A stretch of DNA of 64,000 bases from Ochrobactrum sp. BTU1 (GTDB taxonomy: Bacteria > Pseudomonadota > Alphaproteobacteria > Rhizobiales > Rhizobiaceae), in NCBI GenBank assembly GCA_018798825.1, contig CP076355.1, positions 650,001 to 714,000 on the forward strand, written 5' to 3'. Each line of letters starts with the position of its first letter. Position 1 is the first letter of the stretch. The notes under the pieces were generated by a model. The model ran no database searches. It was not told the origin of the DNA and saw nothing but the letters and a program-made list of their open reading frames with translations. Made by a program: the position numbers and the translations under genes. Of the stretch, positions 1 through 9,421 are shown piece after piece.

Positions 1-1071
1 TGGCGACAGGTCCCTGGATTTCTGCTTGATCGCAACGGGCCACTAACCCTTGACTGGAAATCGGTTCCAAGGCTGACACCATGGCTCACGCGTTTCCTGC
101 TCGCAGGGGCCACAAAATCGCGGGTGACAAAAATTGCGACCAAGCTCAACTGGCTGCTTAATGATGGACCGAAACGCCATCTCGAGCTGGCCAGCGAGAC
201 TGGGCAGGAACACCTCATCGTGCAGAAGGGCTTACTTTACGTCTACCCTGATCGTGCAGCCTTTGAAGCTGAAGCGCTTAGCTGGCAGCTGCGCCGTGAT
301 AACGGCGTTCAGTTCGACGAATGGCAGGAAGCAGAACTGCGTGAACGTATTCCGGCGCTTGGAGGCAATTTTCGCTTTGCCATTCATGTGCGCGAAGGCG
401 CCCATTGTCTGGACACCGGAACCTATGTTGCGGGTATCGCCACACAGGCGGAAAAAATGGGCGTTCGTCGGATCCGCAAGAATGTCGTCAGGGTGCTTAC
501 CGGTGTTTCGCCGCGTGTCGTCTTCGAGAACAATGAGAGTATTGCCGCCGATCATATCGTGCTTGCGGCAGGCATTCATTCCGGGCGCATCATGCGTGAT
601 CTCGGCTTGTATGTGCCGATGCAAAGCGAGCGCGGTTATCATGTAACCTTGCCGATGGCCGAACTTCCCTTTGACATCCCGATCATGCCGAGTACCGGGC
701 GTATGGGAAATACACCGACCAATATGGGTTTGCGTCTATCCGGTCAGGTGGAGCTGGCAACGGTGGAGAAAGCGCCCGACTGGCGACGCTCGGAGGTGCT
801 GCTCAAACACGCATTGGCGAGTTATCCCAATCTGGCAAAACAGGATCTGCAGAATCTCAAGCTTTGGATGGGGCATCGCCCATCGCCCGCAGATGGCGTT
901 CCCGTGATAGGGAAACTCACGCAGCATCGGGGAGTCGTTGCCGCCTTCGGTCACGGTCATATAGGGATCGCTGCAGCCCCCAAAACCGCCGAGATCGTTC
1001 TCGACGCAATCAACAACGTAACCCCGTCAGACAGTGTTCGCGCCTTCTCGCCCGCGCGCTTCGGCTGTTAA
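1..1071 (+). CDS. FAD-dependent D-amino-acid-dehydrogenase-like oxidoreductase, 5' end outside window
   Basis: The frame is open from base 1 (W-R-Q-V-P-G...) to a TAA at 1069-1071, so the N-terminus, including the FAD-binding GxGxxG motif, lies outside the window. The GTG at 124 is internal. The visible 356 residues resemble the C-terminal part of DAO-family flavoenzymes such as DadA: a stretch like IVLAAGIHS, a substrate-domain core, then the family-typical GHGHIGIAAAP near the C-terminus that closes the FAD site. Such enzymes oxidatively deaminate D-amino acids or secondary amines, usually at the inner membrane face. A racemase-family gene follows after 27 bp, so a racemase/dehydrogenase pair acting on an amino-acid-like substrate is plausible. 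The exact substrate cannot be read from the sequence. Confidence 0.85.
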   Translation, partial: WRQVPGFLLDRNGPLTLDWKSVPRLTPWLTRFLLAGATKSRVTKIATKLNWLLNDGPKRHLELASETGQEHLIVQKGLLYVYPDRAAFEAEALSWQLRRDNGVQFDEWQEAELRERIPALGGNFRFAIHVREGAHCLDTGTYVAGIATQAEKMGVRRIRKNVVRVLTGVSPRVVFENNESIAADHIVLAAGIHSGRIMRDLGLYVPMQSERGYHVTLPMAELPFDIPIMPSTGRMGNTPTNMGLRLSGQVELATVEKAPDWRRSEVLLKHALASYPNLAKQDLQNLKLWMGHRPSPADGVPVIGKLTQHRGVVAAFGHGHIGIAAAPKTAEIVLDAINNVTPSDSVRAFSPARFGC

Positions 1072-1098
1072 TTATCCCGAACTTGAAGGAATGAAACT

Positions 1099-1824
1099 AT
1101 GATGCTCAAAGGTGGCTACACCAATTATGGCCAGCAGATAGGTGTGCTGATGCTGGACACGATTTTCCCTCGTCCTGCTGGGGATATCGGCAATGCGCTG
1201 TCCTATGATTTTCCTGTGCGTTACAAGACAGTAAAAGGTGCGCATGCCACACGCATCATGGGCAACAATCCTGATCCAAAACTGATTGAACCATTCATCG
1301 ATGCGGCACGCGAACTTGAAGCGGAGGGCGTACGCGCCATTACCACAAGCTGTGGTTTTTTGGGGCCGTTCCAGAAAGATATTGCCGCAGAGGTCAACAT
1401 TCCGGTGTTCACGTCATCACTGATGCAGGCGCCGATTATTCACGCCATGCTGCCACCTGGCAAAGTCATAGGTGTCTTCACTGAGCGAGCGCATCACATG
1501 AATGATGCACATTTCAAAGGCGTTGGCTGGTCTTCCGATGTGATCCCCGTGCAGGTGCAGGGAATGAAGCAGAATGCCGAGTTTCCGCAGACCTATATTG
1601 AAGGTCGCGATTATCTAGACACGGAAGTGCTGAAGGAAGAGATGCTGGAGATGACCCGGGAATTCATGGCGAGCTGTGAAAATCCGGGCGCTATTCTGTT
1701 TGAATGCACCAATATGTGCCCGTTTTCATCTTATGTTGCAGCGGAATCCGGTTTGCCAGTGTTTGATATCAACACGCTGATCAACACGTTCTATCTCGCA
1801 GCCAATCCACGTCGTTACATCTAA
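1099..1824 (+). CDS. Aspartate/glutamate (hydantoin) racemase-family protein
   Basis: A 241-residue protein of the Asp/Glu/hydantoin racemase superfamily. Two cysteine motifs in the expected places, TSCGFLG in the middle and ECTNMCPFS near the C-terminus, match the two-cysteine acid/base arrangement of cofactor-independent racemases. The second motif has an extra cysteine four residues on. An AAGGAATGAAACT-like leader gives a good ribosome site before the ATG at 1099. It is 27 bp downstream of the DadA-like gene and probably co-transcribed with it. The role is inferred: it may interconvert enantiomers of an amino acid feeding the dehydrogenase. Members of this superfamily are also decarboxylases or isomerases, so racemase activity is not certain. 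Confidence 0.75.
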   Translation: MMLKGGYTNYGQQIGVLMLDTIFPRPAGDIGNALSYDFPVRYKTVKGAHATRIMGNNPDPKLIEPFIDAARELEAEGVRAITTSCGFLGPFQKDIAAEVNIPVFTSSLMQAPIIHAMLPPGKVIGVFTERAHHMNDAHFKGVGWSSDVIPVQVQGMKQNAEFPQTYIEGRDYLDTEVLKEEMLEMTREFMASCENPGAILFECTNMCPFSSYVAAESGLPVFDINTLINTFYLAANPRRYI

Positions 1825-1844
1825 AATTCTTTTGAACTCTGATT

Positions 1845-1871
1845 GCAGCGGCAATGTATTTTAGCCGCTGC
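1845..1871 (+). terminator. Possible weak terminator hairpin after the racemase gene
   Basis: GCAGCGGC (1845-1852) and GCCGCTGC (1864-1871) form a perfect 8-bp stem with an 11-nt A/T-rich loop, 20 bp after the racemase stop. No clear T-run follows, so it may pause or process the transcript instead of ending it. The remaining 230 bp up to 2105 show no convincing gene. Confidence 0.4.
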
Positions 1872-2104
1872 GAATGCTCCAAAACCATTTTCATAGCATC
1901 TAACGGGTTGGGCAGACTTGAAGCAGACCGTTTCAACATACTCCACCACCACAGAATAAATTTGCCTCAATGCGGCAGATTTCAGTTACCTGATCTTTGA
2001 GATTTCGTCCCGAAGCCGAGAAACTATTCGGGGCCGGTCCATATTCGTGCGCGTTGCGCGGAAGGGCCGCCCCAATGCGATGCTCAGCGAAAGTGGATGT
2101 GCCG

Positions 2105-3106
2105 ATGCCCTATCAGTTAAGCCTTCTCGACAAGAGCCCGGTAGCACAGGCTGGTAGTGCGGAAACCGCTCTTGGAAATACCGTTTCTTATGCTCAGGCT
2201 GCCGAACAGGCGGGCTACAAGCGGTTCTGGGTCGCAGAGCATCATCATGCAGATGAACTGGCTGGACCTTCGCCCGAGGTGCTTGTTTCTTATCTTCTGG
2301 CATCGACAAAGCGGATCAGAATTGGTTCTGGCGGAGTGATGCTGCAGCATTACAGCCCTTACAAAGTTGCCGAAAACTTCAACCTTCTGGCGGCACTTGG
2401 GCGCGGGCGCGTTGATCTCGGTGTGGGCAAGGCTCCGGGCGGGCTTCCATTATCAACCAAGGCCTTGCAGCAGGAAACAGGCAGCGAAAAGCGGCTCGAT
2501 TTCAACAGCAAGCTTGAACTGCTCAGCGCATTTCTCGGCGGTGACAAAATCGCATCGGGTCGGTTTGAAGGACTGGCCGCAACTCCCAAACCACAGGTAT
2601 CTGCGGAAAAATTTGTGCTTGGCGCAAGCCCAGAGAGCGCGTTGCTCGCCGCACATTCCGGCTGGGACTTTGTCTATGCCGGTCATTTGAATGGCGATAC
2701 TGCCAATCTGCAGAAGACGTTCGACGCCTATCGCAATGTGACTGGAAAAGTGCCTGTGCTGGCGCTTGGTGCGGTCGTTGCCGAAAGCCAAGACGCGGTT
2801 GATGCTGCGGTCTCGAAAATTAAAATCTTCAAGGTACATCTCGCCTCCGGACAATCAGTTTCAGTTGGTACACAGGAGGCAGCCGCCGAATTTGCGCGGC
2901 AGGCTGGAGAGACTGATTACCGGGTTGAAGAAAAGCACCCAAATGTGCTCGCGGGCTCAGCAAAGCAGGTGAAGCAAAAGCTCGATGAGCTGCACGAGCA
3001 ATATGGGGTGACGGAGTTTGTGCTCGAGTTCCCGGCCGTTTCACATGAGCAAAGATTAGCTGCCATCGAAAGCCTCGCAGGCGAACGTCTGGCTATTGCC
3101 GCCTGA
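2105..3106 (+). CDS. LLM class flavin-dependent oxidoreductase, MsnO8/CmoO-like
   Basis: A 333-residue luciferase-like monooxygenase. The N-terminal MPYQLSLLDKSPV, the WVAEHHH motif (substrate/flavin pocket of LLM enzymes), RIGSGGVMLQHYSPYKVAENF and GVGKAPGGLPLS are typical of the MsnO8 subgroup, which includes B. subtilis YtmO/CmoO. The frame is open from 1997, but the ATG at 2105 gives the same length and N-terminus as the paralogue at 25654-26655, so I prefer it. It heads an apparent operon with an NtaA-type monooxygenase, an M20 amidohydrolase and a GNAT acetyltransferase. It is expected to use FMNH2 supplied by a separate flavin reductase and O2. The likely role is oxidative C-S (or C-N) cleavage of an S-substituted cysteine-like compound, inferred from context. 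Confidence 0.88.
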   Translation: MPYQLSLLDKSPVAQAGSAETALGNTVSYAQAAEQAGYKRFWVAEHHHADELAGPSPEVLVSYLLASTKRIRIGSGGVMLQHYSPYKVAENFNLLAALGRGRVDLGVGKAPGGLPLSTKALQQETGSEKRLDFNSKLELLSAFLGGDKIASGRFEGLAATPKPQVSAEKFVLGASPESALLAAHSGWDFVYAGHLNGDTANLQKTFDAYRNVTGKVPVLALGAVVAESQDAVDAAVSKIKIFKVHLASGQSVSVGTQEAAAEFARQAGETDYRVEEKHPNVLAGSAKQVKQKLDELHEQYGVTEFVLEFPAVSHEQRLAAIESLAGERLAIAA

Positions 3107-3138
3107 TCCAAAGCCATTGGCTATAGGGAGTACATCAA

Positions 3139-4494
3139 ATGAGTTCCAAGCAGATTAGATTCGGTGTGATGCTGCAGGGTGCAGGCGGACACATGAATGC
3201 CTGGAAACATCCGTCCGGGCCGGCAGATGCCAGCGTGAACCTTCAGTTTTTCATTAATACAGCACGCAAGTCCGAAGAAGCTGGCATCAGCTTCGCCTTC
3301 ATCGCAGACGGGCTCTACATCAACGAAATTTCCATTCCGCATTTTCTCAATCGCTTTGAGCCTTTGACCGTCCTTTCGGCGCTCGCAGCGAACACGAAGC
3401 GCATTGGCCTCGCAGGCACGGTTTCGACGTCCTATAGCGATCCGTTTACAGTCGCACGACAGTTCGCATCGCTTGATCTCATCTCAGGCGGGCGTGCGGG
3501 CTGGAACGTGGTGACATCGCCGCTCGAAGGGTCAGGCCGTAACTATGGTAAGCCACATCCCGAGCACGCTCTGCGTTATGAAATCGCCGATGAATATCTT
3601 GACGTGACCAAAGGTCTTTGGGATTCATGGGATGAAGACGCCTTCGTTCGCGATCGTGAAAGCGGACAGTTTTACAAACCCGAAGGTTTCCATAGGCTCG
3701 ATCACAAGGGGCGCTTCTTCTCGGTTGAAGGGCCGCTCAATATCCAGCGCTCACCTCAGGGCCAGCCTGTTATCTTTCAGGCCGGTGCTTCCGAAGCGGG
3801 TGTCGGACTTGCGGGCAAACATGCCGACGCCGTCTTCACCAATGCGGACACCATCAAGGATAGCCAAACATTTTATGCGCAGATCAAAGCTAGTGCGGTT
3901 GCCCATGGGCGTTCGCAGGACGATGTCGGCATTTATCCGGGGATCGGCCCCATCGTTGGACGAACCGAAGCTGAAGCCGAAGAGAAATATCAGGCGATCC
4001 GCAATCTCGTAAGCATCAACGAAGCGCTGTCCTATCTTGGACGTTTCTTCGACCATCATGATTTCACCGCCTATGATCTCGATGCGCCTTTCCCTGATCT
4101 TGGTGACGTCGGCAAGAACAGCTTCCGTTCGACAACCGACCGCATCAAGCGCGACGCGACTGCAAACAAGCTCAGTCTGCGTGAAGTGGCTTTGAATGTG
4201 GCGACACCACGCACGTCCTTCATCGGCACGGCAGAGAAGATTGCCGACGAAATCGTTCTCTGGAAAGAGCAGAAGGCTGCTGACGGTTTCATCCTTGGCT
4301 TCCCGGTGATTGCCGAAGGGCTGGATGATTTCATTGCCCATGTTCTGCCAATTCTGGAAGAGCGAGGATATCATGAAGGCAGCCTGAAACACGATACGCT
4401 GCGCGGAAATTTGGGGCTTGAGCATCCGAAGAGCCGTTATGCGAAGCCAGTTGAAAACAATGATACGGGAACTCGCCGAAGGGGTGCGGCATGA
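3139..4494 (+). CDS. NtaA/SnaA/DmoA-family FMN-dependent monooxygenase (YxeK/CmoJ-like)
   Basis: A 451-residue LLM monooxygenase of the nitrilotriacetate-monooxygenase component A family. Seen: the ADGLYINE loop, the family hallmark [13 protein letters not shown] followed by [14 protein letters not shown], and [16 protein letters not shown] in the flavin-phosphate region, ending with a typical [19 protein letters not shown] tail. An AGGGAG site precedes the ATG. It follows the CmoO-like gene by 32 bp and its stop overlaps the M20 gene start (ATGA). Relatives in B. subtilis (YxeK, YtnJ) oxidise N-acetylated S-substituted cysteines, and the neighbouring M20 and GNAT genes support a similar role. 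Other family members attack nitrilotriacetate, dimethyl sulfide or dibenzothiophene, so the substrate is open. Confidence 0.9.
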   Translation: MSSKQIRFGVMLQGAGGHMNAWKHPSGPADASVNLQFFINTARKSEEAGISFAFIADGLYINEISIPHFLNRFEPLTVLSALAANTKRIGLAGTVSTSYSDPFTVARQFASLDLISGGRAGWNVVTSPLEGSGRNYGKPHPEHALRYEIADEYLDVTKGLWDSWDEDAFVRDRESGQFYKPEGFHRLDHKGRFFSVEGPLNIQRSPQGQPVIFQAGASEAGVGLAGKHADAVFTNADTIKDSQTFYAQIKASAVAHGRSQDDVGIYPGIGPIVGRTEAEAEEKYQAIRNLVSINEALSYLGRFFDHHDFTAYDLDAPFPDLGDVGKNSFRSTTDRIKRDATANKLSLREVALNVATPRTSFIGTAEKIADEIVLWKEQKAADGFILGFPVIAEGLDDFIAHVLPILEERGYHEGSLKHDTLRGNLGLEHPKSRYAKPVENNDTGTRRRGAA

Positions 4495-5681
4495 ATATTC
4501 AGCGGTCGCCAGACGTAAACCGAAAACTTGAAATCGAGGCAGGTCTTGCCTCGTTTATCGACGAGTTTATCGCTTTGCGTCGCGACATTCATACCCATCC
4601 GGAACTTGCGTTCAAGGAAACCCGGACGTCTGCTCTGGTGGCAGATTATCTCAACCAATGGGGCTATGACGTTACAATCAGCGTTGGTGGCTCTGGCGTG
4701 GTTGGCACATTGAAGCGTGGCAACTCGAACAAGACCATTGGCATCAGGGCGGACATGGACGCCCTGCCGATAATTGAAGCGACTGGCCTTGATTACGCCA
4801 GCAGCAATTCCGGTGTGATGCACGCCTGTGGTCATGACGGACATACGACCGTTTTGCTGGCAGCGGCTCGCTATCTCGCCCAATCCGGTCGCTTTTCCGG
4901 CACGGTGCATCTCATTTTCCAGCCAGCTGAGGAGATCGGCGCAGGCGCTCGACGCATGATCGAAGACGGCCTCTTTGAGCGCTTTCCGTGCGACGCCGTT
5001 TACGGGCTGCATAACTGGCCTGGTGTCCCCGCAGGAAAGTTCGGCTTTGTCTCGGGCCCGGCAATGGCATCGGTGGACCGGGCAAGAATTCGCGTGAATG
5101 GGCGTGGCGGTCATGGTGCTGAACCGCACAAATCGGTTGATCCGGTTGTGGTTGCCTCATCCATTGTCTTGGCCCTGCAAACGGTGGTCGCGCGCAATCT
5201 TGATCCGCTTGACATGGGTGTAGTGACGGTGGCCTCCATTCATGGCGGCGATGCGTTGAATGTCATTCCGGCGCATGTCGACCTTGGCATTACCATCCGC
5301 TCGTTTTCGCAAACTGTGCGTGAAGAGTTGCGGCGGCGGATTGAAGCTGTCGCGCGTTCACAGGCAGAAAGCTTTGGTGCTGTTGCTGATGTCAATTATC
5401 AGTGGGGATTTCCTGCCCTGATCAACGCAAAAGCCGAGACGGAATTTGCGCGACAGGTCGCGCTTGGCACATTCCCCACTGGCACAGTTATCGAAGATTT
5501 CCGTCCGCGCACGGCAAGCGAGGATTTTGCCTTCATGCTCGAACAGAAGCCGGGAACGTATTTCTTTGTCGGCAATGGCGACAGCGCGGGCCTGCATAAC
5601 CCAAATTATAATTTCAACGATGAAATCCTGCTTCCGGCCGCGCTGTTTTGGGTTCGGTTGACCGAAGCCTCGCTGATCTGA
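4491..5681 (+). CDS. M20 family amidohydrolase (N-acyl amino acid deacetylase, SndA/HipO-like)
   Basis: A 396-residue M20D-type metallo-amidohydrolase. Metal-site motifs are present in order: [18 protein letters not shown] (from residue 111), PAEEIGAGA with the catalytic/metal glutamates, [12 protein letters not shown], and the C-terminal HNPNYNFND. These enzymes hydrolyse N-acyl amino acids such as N-acetylcysteine derivatives or hippurate. The ATG overlaps the previous stop as ATGA, so translation is coupled to the NtaA-type monooxygenase. By analogy with SndA/SndB of B. subtilis, it would remove the acetyl group after sulfur release, giving free cysteine. A GNAT follows 24 bp downstream, so acetylating and deacetylating enzymes sit side by side. 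Confidence 0.92.
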   Translation: MNIQRSPDVNRKLEIEAGLASFIDEFIALRRDIHTHPELAFKETRTSALVADYLNQWGYDVTISVGGSGVVGTLKRGNSNKTIGIRADMDALPIIEATGLDYASSNSGVMHACGHDGHTTVLLAAARYLAQSGRFSGTVHLIFQPAEEIGAGARRMIEDGLFERFPCDAVYGLHNWPGVPAGKFGFVSGPAMASVDRARIRVNGRGGHGAEPHKSVDPVVVASSIVLALQTVVARNLDPLDMGVVTVASIHGGDALNVIPAHVDLGITIRSFSQTVREELRRRIEAVARSQAESFGAVADVNYQWGFPALINAKAETEFARQVALGTFPTGTVIEDFRPRTASEDFAFMLEQKPGTYFFVGNGDSAGLHNPNYNFNDEILLPAALFWVRLTEASLI

Positions 5682-5705
5682 GATTGCACGATTTCTTCAA
5701 TATGG

Positions 5706-6257
5706 ATGGCCATCATGGCGGATGAATTTCTCTATACTTCAACGACCGATATTCGTGCAGTGCCGCTGATCGAGGCGCTGACAATCGAGTATGACACGCG
5801 TTACGGCACCTATTTCAATGAAGAGGGTGCAGCAGCCGAAATGAACAAATACCCGCCGGAAGCCTTTGCGCCTCCGCACGGCAATTTCCTGCTGTTGCTC
5901 CGTGATGGCCAGACAGTCGGTGGTGGTGCATTCATGCGCTATGACGATGTGACGGCCGAATTCAAGCGCATCTGGACGCATAGCGATCTGCGCAGGCAAG
6001 GTCTTGCTAAAAAGGTGCTTGAAGAGCTGGAAGCGCAGGCACACCGTCAGGGTTACAAGCGCGTTTATCTGACCACTGGTTTCCGGCAGCCAGAAGCTAA
6101 AGAACTGTACTTAAGAAACGGATACACAGCACTTTTTGATGTCGCGGCGGACCCGGAGGTTTACGGGACTTTGCCTTTCGAGAAAAATATCGAAAACATC
6201 AGACAAGTTGTTTTTAATCCTTCCGATGCGACTGCAAAGCAGGCGGCATTTGGTTAA
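5706..6257 (+). CDS. GNAT family N-acetyltransferase (SnaA/SnaB-like by context)
   Basis: A 183-residue GNAT protein with the acetyl-CoA pyrophosphate-binding motif RRQGLAKKVL and a GGGAFMRYDD beta-bulge region, followed by YLTTGFRQPEAKELYLRNGY, the usual motif B. Two starts are possible (5706, or ATG 5715 giving MADEFLYT); I list the longer. It is clearly related to the GNAT at 26873-27499 (shared RIW..S.LRRQGLA, STGFRQPEA and LPFEK). Beside an M20 deacetylase and an LLM monooxygenase it is the natural candidate for the N-acetylation step of an S-alkylcysteine or S-(2-succino)cysteine route. That assignment rests on gene order and family, not on a recognised specificity motif. Confidence 0.85.
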   Translation: MAIMADEFLYTSTTDIRAVPLIEALTIEYDTRYGTYFNEEGAAAEMNKYPPEAFAPPHGNFLLLLRDGQTVGGGAFMRYDDVTAEFKRIWTHSDLRRQGLAKKVLEELEAQAHRQGYKRVYLTTGFRQPEAKELYLRNGYTALFDVAADPEVYGTLPFEKNIENIRQVVFNPSDATAKQAAFG

Positions 6258-6437
6258 GTAAATGCTTGGGTGTCAGGGTGGGTGTTATGGAAAAAACATC
6301 CACTGTAGCCTGTTTAAATAGACTTATTTGTTTTGAAACTGGACGCCTCATCTCCGAAACTCAGGTCGAGTGACTTCCATTACGGATACGTCTGCAGTGA
6401 GTCATAAGTTAAATGGCAATTCGGAGCAGCGTTGATC

Positions 6438-8240
6438 ATGGCTATTGCTACAGATTTTGCGGGTACGGACAGGGAGGCAGGTTCTCGCGTAAGTCCCGGC
6501 GATTTCAAACATTATCGCATCGTTCCGGCACGTTATCCGGCCCGCGTCGTTGGCACGATCCTGGCCGCAGGCTTGATTGTCGCCGTGATGCAATCGGTTC
6601 TGACCAACCCCAAATGGGGTTGGCCGGTCTTTGCAGAATGGTTCTTATCAGAGCCTGTTCTTGTCGGTTTGATGCGAACGCTGTGGCTGACAGCGCTTGC
6701 AACCGTGCTGGGATTCGCATTGGGAACCGCACTCGCGCTTGCTCGCGTTTCACGCTCGCCGCTGCTGTCCGGTCTTTCCTGGGCCTATATCTGGCTGCTG
6801 CGATCCATTCCATTGATCGTCCTGCTTCTGGTTCTGAACAATCTCGGATATCTATATGAAACTGTTAGACTTGGTGTCCCTTACACTGATCTAACTTTTG
6901 CCGAATATCCAACCGTCCAGATCCTCAGTCCGTTCGCTGCTGCCCTTTTGGGCCTGAGTCTCAATCAGGCTGCGTTCTCTTCCGAAATCATCCGTGGCGG
7001 CATTCTGTCTGTCGATCAGGGTCAGCTAGAAGCTGCCGCCGCTCTCGGCTTGCCACGACGCAGACAAGCCTTCCGCATCGTGCTTCCGCAGGCCATGCGT
7101 ACGATCCTTCCAACGGGCTTCAACGAGATCATTGGTCTCGCTAAAGGCACATCGATGGTCTACGTGCTTGCGCTGCCGGAACTCTTCTACACTGTGCAGG
7201 TCATCTATCGCCGCAACCTCGAAGTCATTCCCCTGCTGATGGTCGCAACCGTCTGGTATCTGATCATCATGACGGTGCTGTCGATCGCGCAATATTACAT
7301 CGAACGCCATTTCTCGCGCGGTGCATTACGCAATCCGCCGCCAGCTATTCTGACACGACTTTTCGCTCGTTTCGTTCCAGCAAAGAGTCCCGTATCGAGC
7401 AAAGCGGAGAATGTTGCATCGAACGAACAGGATGCCCGGATTACCGAAACACTTGCTGTCAGCGGGTTCACCGGCACGCGACGCGGTGCGGTGGATATTC
7501 ATGGGGTATCGAAGAGCTTTGGCAACAATCTCGTTCTCGACAATGTCAGTCTGCACATCAAGCCCGGTAGTGTGACTGCAATCCTAGGTCCATCGGGTTC
7601 GGGCAAGTCGACATTGCTGCGATCCATCAATCATCTGGAGCGTGTGGATGATGGCTTTATCTCGATTGATGACGAACTGTTGGGCTATCGCCAGAGCGGC
7701 AACACGCTCTACGAGTTAAAAGAAAAAGACATTCTGAAAAAGCGCGTCGATGTCGGCATGGTGTTTCAGAACTTCAATCTCTTCCCGCATCTGACCGTGC
7801 TGGAAAACATCATTGAAGCACCGATGATTGTCCGTGGACTGAGCCGCGATGCTGCGACCGTGATTGCAAAACGCCTGCTTGCCCGCGTTGGTCTCAGCGA
7901 AAAAATCAATGCCTATCCGCGCCAGCTTTCCGGCGGTCAGCAACAGCGTGTCGCCATCGCCCGCACATTGGCACTCAATCCAAAAGTCATCCTGTTCGAC
8001 GAGCCAACCTCGGCCCTCGACCCGGAACTGGTTGGTGAAGTGCTGGATGTCATCAAGGAGCTTGCACGCTCTGGCACCACGCTTGTCATCGTAACCCATG
8101 AGATCGGCTTTGCCCGTGAAGTGGCGGATACGGTGGTGTTCATGGAAGAGGGCCGTATCCTCGAAACCGGCAGGCCAGAGCAGCTTTTCAATGCGGCAAC
8201 GCATCCCCGAACCCGGGAGTTTCTTGCAAAAGTCCTCTGA
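6438..8240 (+). CDS. Fused polar amino acid ABC transporter permease/ATP-binding protein
   Basis: One polypeptide (about 600 residues) holds a HisM/GlnP-type permease and a GlnQ-type ATPase. The N-terminal half has several hydrophobic helices and the EAA loop around LEAAAALGLPRRRQAF. A roughly 45-residue linker leads to the ATPase with Walker A GPSGSGKST (from residue 384), signature LSGGQQQRVAIAR (near 498), Walker B VILFDEP and the switch histidine in VTHEIGF. I chose ATG 6438 with GGAG upstream; a TTG at 6432 is an in-frame alternative. Only one permease domain is present, so the importer is probably a homodimer of this fusion. Three binding-protein genes follow, implying uptake of amino-acid-like substrates for the enzymes upstream. 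Confidence 0.93.
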   Translation: MAIATDFAGTDREAGSRVSPGDFKHYRIVPARYPARVVGTILAAGLIVAVMQSVLTNPKWGWPVFAEWFLSEPVLVGLMRTLWLTALATVLGFALGTALALARVSRSPLLSGLSWAYIWLLRSIPLIVLLLVLNNLGYLYETVRLGVPYTDLTFAEYPTVQILSPFAAALLGLSLNQAAFSSEIIRGGILSVDQGQLEAAAALGLPRRRQAFRIVLPQAMRTILPTGFNEIIGLAKGTSMVYVLALPELFYTVQVIYRRNLEVIPLLMVATVWYLIIMTVLSIAQYYIERHFSRGALRNPPPAILTRLFARFVPAKSPVSSKAENVASNEQDARITETLAVSGFTGTRRGAVDIHGVSKSFGNNLVLDNVSLHIKPGSVTAILGPSGSGKSTLLRSINHLERVDDGFISIDDELLGYRQSGNTLYELKEKDILKKRVDVGMVFQNFNLFPHLTVLENIIEAPMIVRGLSRDAATVIAKRLLARVGLSEKINAYPRQLSGGQQQRVAIARTLALNPKVILFDEPTSALDPELVGEVLDVIKELARSGTTLVIVTHEIGFAREVADTVVFMEEGRILETGRPEQLFNAATHPRTREFLAKVL

Positions 8241-8263
8241 CGCCAGAACGCCCGTTGTTTTTA

Positions 8264-8304
8264 AGCGCATCCCGAAAACGGGTTCCCACTTTTCGGGATG
8301 CGCT
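8264..8304 (+). repeat. Rhizobiales-type palindromic repeat (perfect 15-bp arms)
   Basis: AGCGCATCCCGAAAA (8264-8278) is mirrored exactly by TTTTCGGGATGCGCT (8290-8304) around an 11-nt loop. It sits between the transporter gene and the first binding-protein gene. Hairpins of this wording are dispersed repeats in Rhizobiales. Here it may also act as a processing or partial termination signal that lets binding-protein mRNA accumulate. Degenerate copies lie at 11376, 18710, 53143 and 53450. Confidence 0.85.
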
Positions 8305-8404
8305 CAGGATCCAAACCACAACTCCCGACACTTACGATTGCCCTGACGGGGCAGTCGACGGGGATTGTTTGTCCAAAATTCAGATTATTCTCAGGAGTCA
8401 TTCA

Positions 8405-9346
8405 ATGAAATCAGTCAACTACAAGAGCGCAATATTGGGCAGCTTTCTGGCAGCAGCAACGCTTTTCAGCGCGCCAGGCTTTTCCGCAGAGCTTGATTTT
8501 AGCCCGGAGCAGCCAAACCGTTTGCGCACGGAAAAGAGCGAAGCCGTCGTCAATGCCGTTCCCAAGGATTTCAAGTTTGTGCAGGACGGCAAGTTCGTCG
8601 TCGGCATTAATCCCTGGGTGCCTCCGATCAGCACTTATGCAACGGATGCAAAGACTGTCGTGGCTTTCGATCCCGATCTTATTCAGCTGGTTTCCGATAC
8701 ATTGGGTCGCGAGCTTGTGCTGGTGCCAATCGCCTGGGCGGATTGGCCGCTTTCGCTTCAATCTGGCAAGTTCGATGCGGTTATTTCAAATGTGACCGTA
8801 ACTGAAGAGCGCAAGGAAAAGTTCGACTTTTCAACGTATCGCAAGGATGAGCTTGGCTTTTATGTGAAGGCCGACAGTCAGATCACGTCGCTGAAAGAGC
8901 CGAAGGACATTGCGGGGCTCAAAATCATCACCGATCCAGGCACCAATCAGGAAAACATCCTTGTGCAATGGGACAAGCAGAATGTCGAAGCGGGCCTGAA
9001 GCCTGTAGAAATTCAGTATTACGACGATGATGCCGTCAAGAGCCTAGCGATTGATTCCGGTCGTGCGGATGCGGTTTTCAGCGTCAATGCAGTGCAGGCC
9101 TATGCTGCATCGCAGCACGGCAAAACCAAGCTTGTGGGAACGGTAAGCGGCGGCTGGCCGCAGACGGCCGAGGTGGCAATCACCACACGCAAAGGCAGCG
9201 GTCTGGCCGATACGCTAACGCTCTCGCTCAATGAACTCATCAAGAACGGCAAATATCATCAGGTGCTTGAGCGTTGGAGCCTGAGTTCAGAAGCCGTTGA
9301 TGAGGCCAAAACCAACCCTGCCGGATTGCCGAAAAGCGGATCGTGA
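8405..9346 (+). CDS. Amino acid ABC transporter substrate-binding protein, copy 1
   Basis: A 313-residue periplasmic binding protein (SBP_bac_3 type). The frame is open from 8255, but ATG 8405 has a GGAGTC ribosome site and gives a proper Sec signal peptide ending near FSA, followed by ELDFSPEQPNRLR. Core motifs include the VGINPWVPP-like first strand, FDAVISNVTVTEERKEKFDFS and LKIITDPGTNQENI. It is the first of three tandem paralogues (8405, 9422, 10437), all carrying the unusual DxSPEQ motif just after the leader and an NP.GLPK C-terminus. It probably delivers cysteine-like or other polar amino acids to the fused permease-ATPase encoded upstream. Confidence 0.92.
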   Translation: MKSVNYKSAILGSFLAAATLFSAPGFSAELDFSPEQPNRLRTEKSEAVVNAVPKDFKFVQDGKFVVGINPWVPPISTYATDAKTVVAFDPDLIQLVSDTLGRELVLVPIAWADWPLSLQSGKFDAVISNVTVTEERKEKFDFSTYRKDELGFYVKADSQITSLKEPKDIAGLKIITDPGTNQENILVQWDKQNVEAGLKPVEIQYYDDDAVKSLAIDSGRADAVFSVNAVQAYAASQHGKTKLVGTVSGGWPQTAEVAITTRKGSGLADTLTLSLNELIKNGKYHQVLERWSLSSEAVDEAKTNPAGLPKSGS

Positions 9347-9421
9347 GATCCGCTCGTAACGGGGTAAAATCTAAAGAAATCAGGTCATTACACAGAGTTT
9401 TACACTCAAGGAGATGGGAAT

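Noticed and set aside
3139..4494. Naming the NtaA-type LLM genes as SsuD alkanesulfonate monooxygenases
   Set aside because: Length (about 420-470 residues) and the [12 protein letters not shown] motif fit the NtaA/SnaA/DmoA group better than SsuD (about 380 residues), so sulfonate specificity cannot be claimed.
6258..6437. A possible sulfur riboswitch upstream of the module 1 importer
   Set aside because: I could not find the conserved pairing of any SAM-type riboswitch in this leader by eye. A covariance-model search would decide it.
8255..8404. A 50-codon upstream extension of binding-protein copy 1
   Set aside because: It runs through a palindromic repeat; the signal peptide and ribosome site place the start at 8405.
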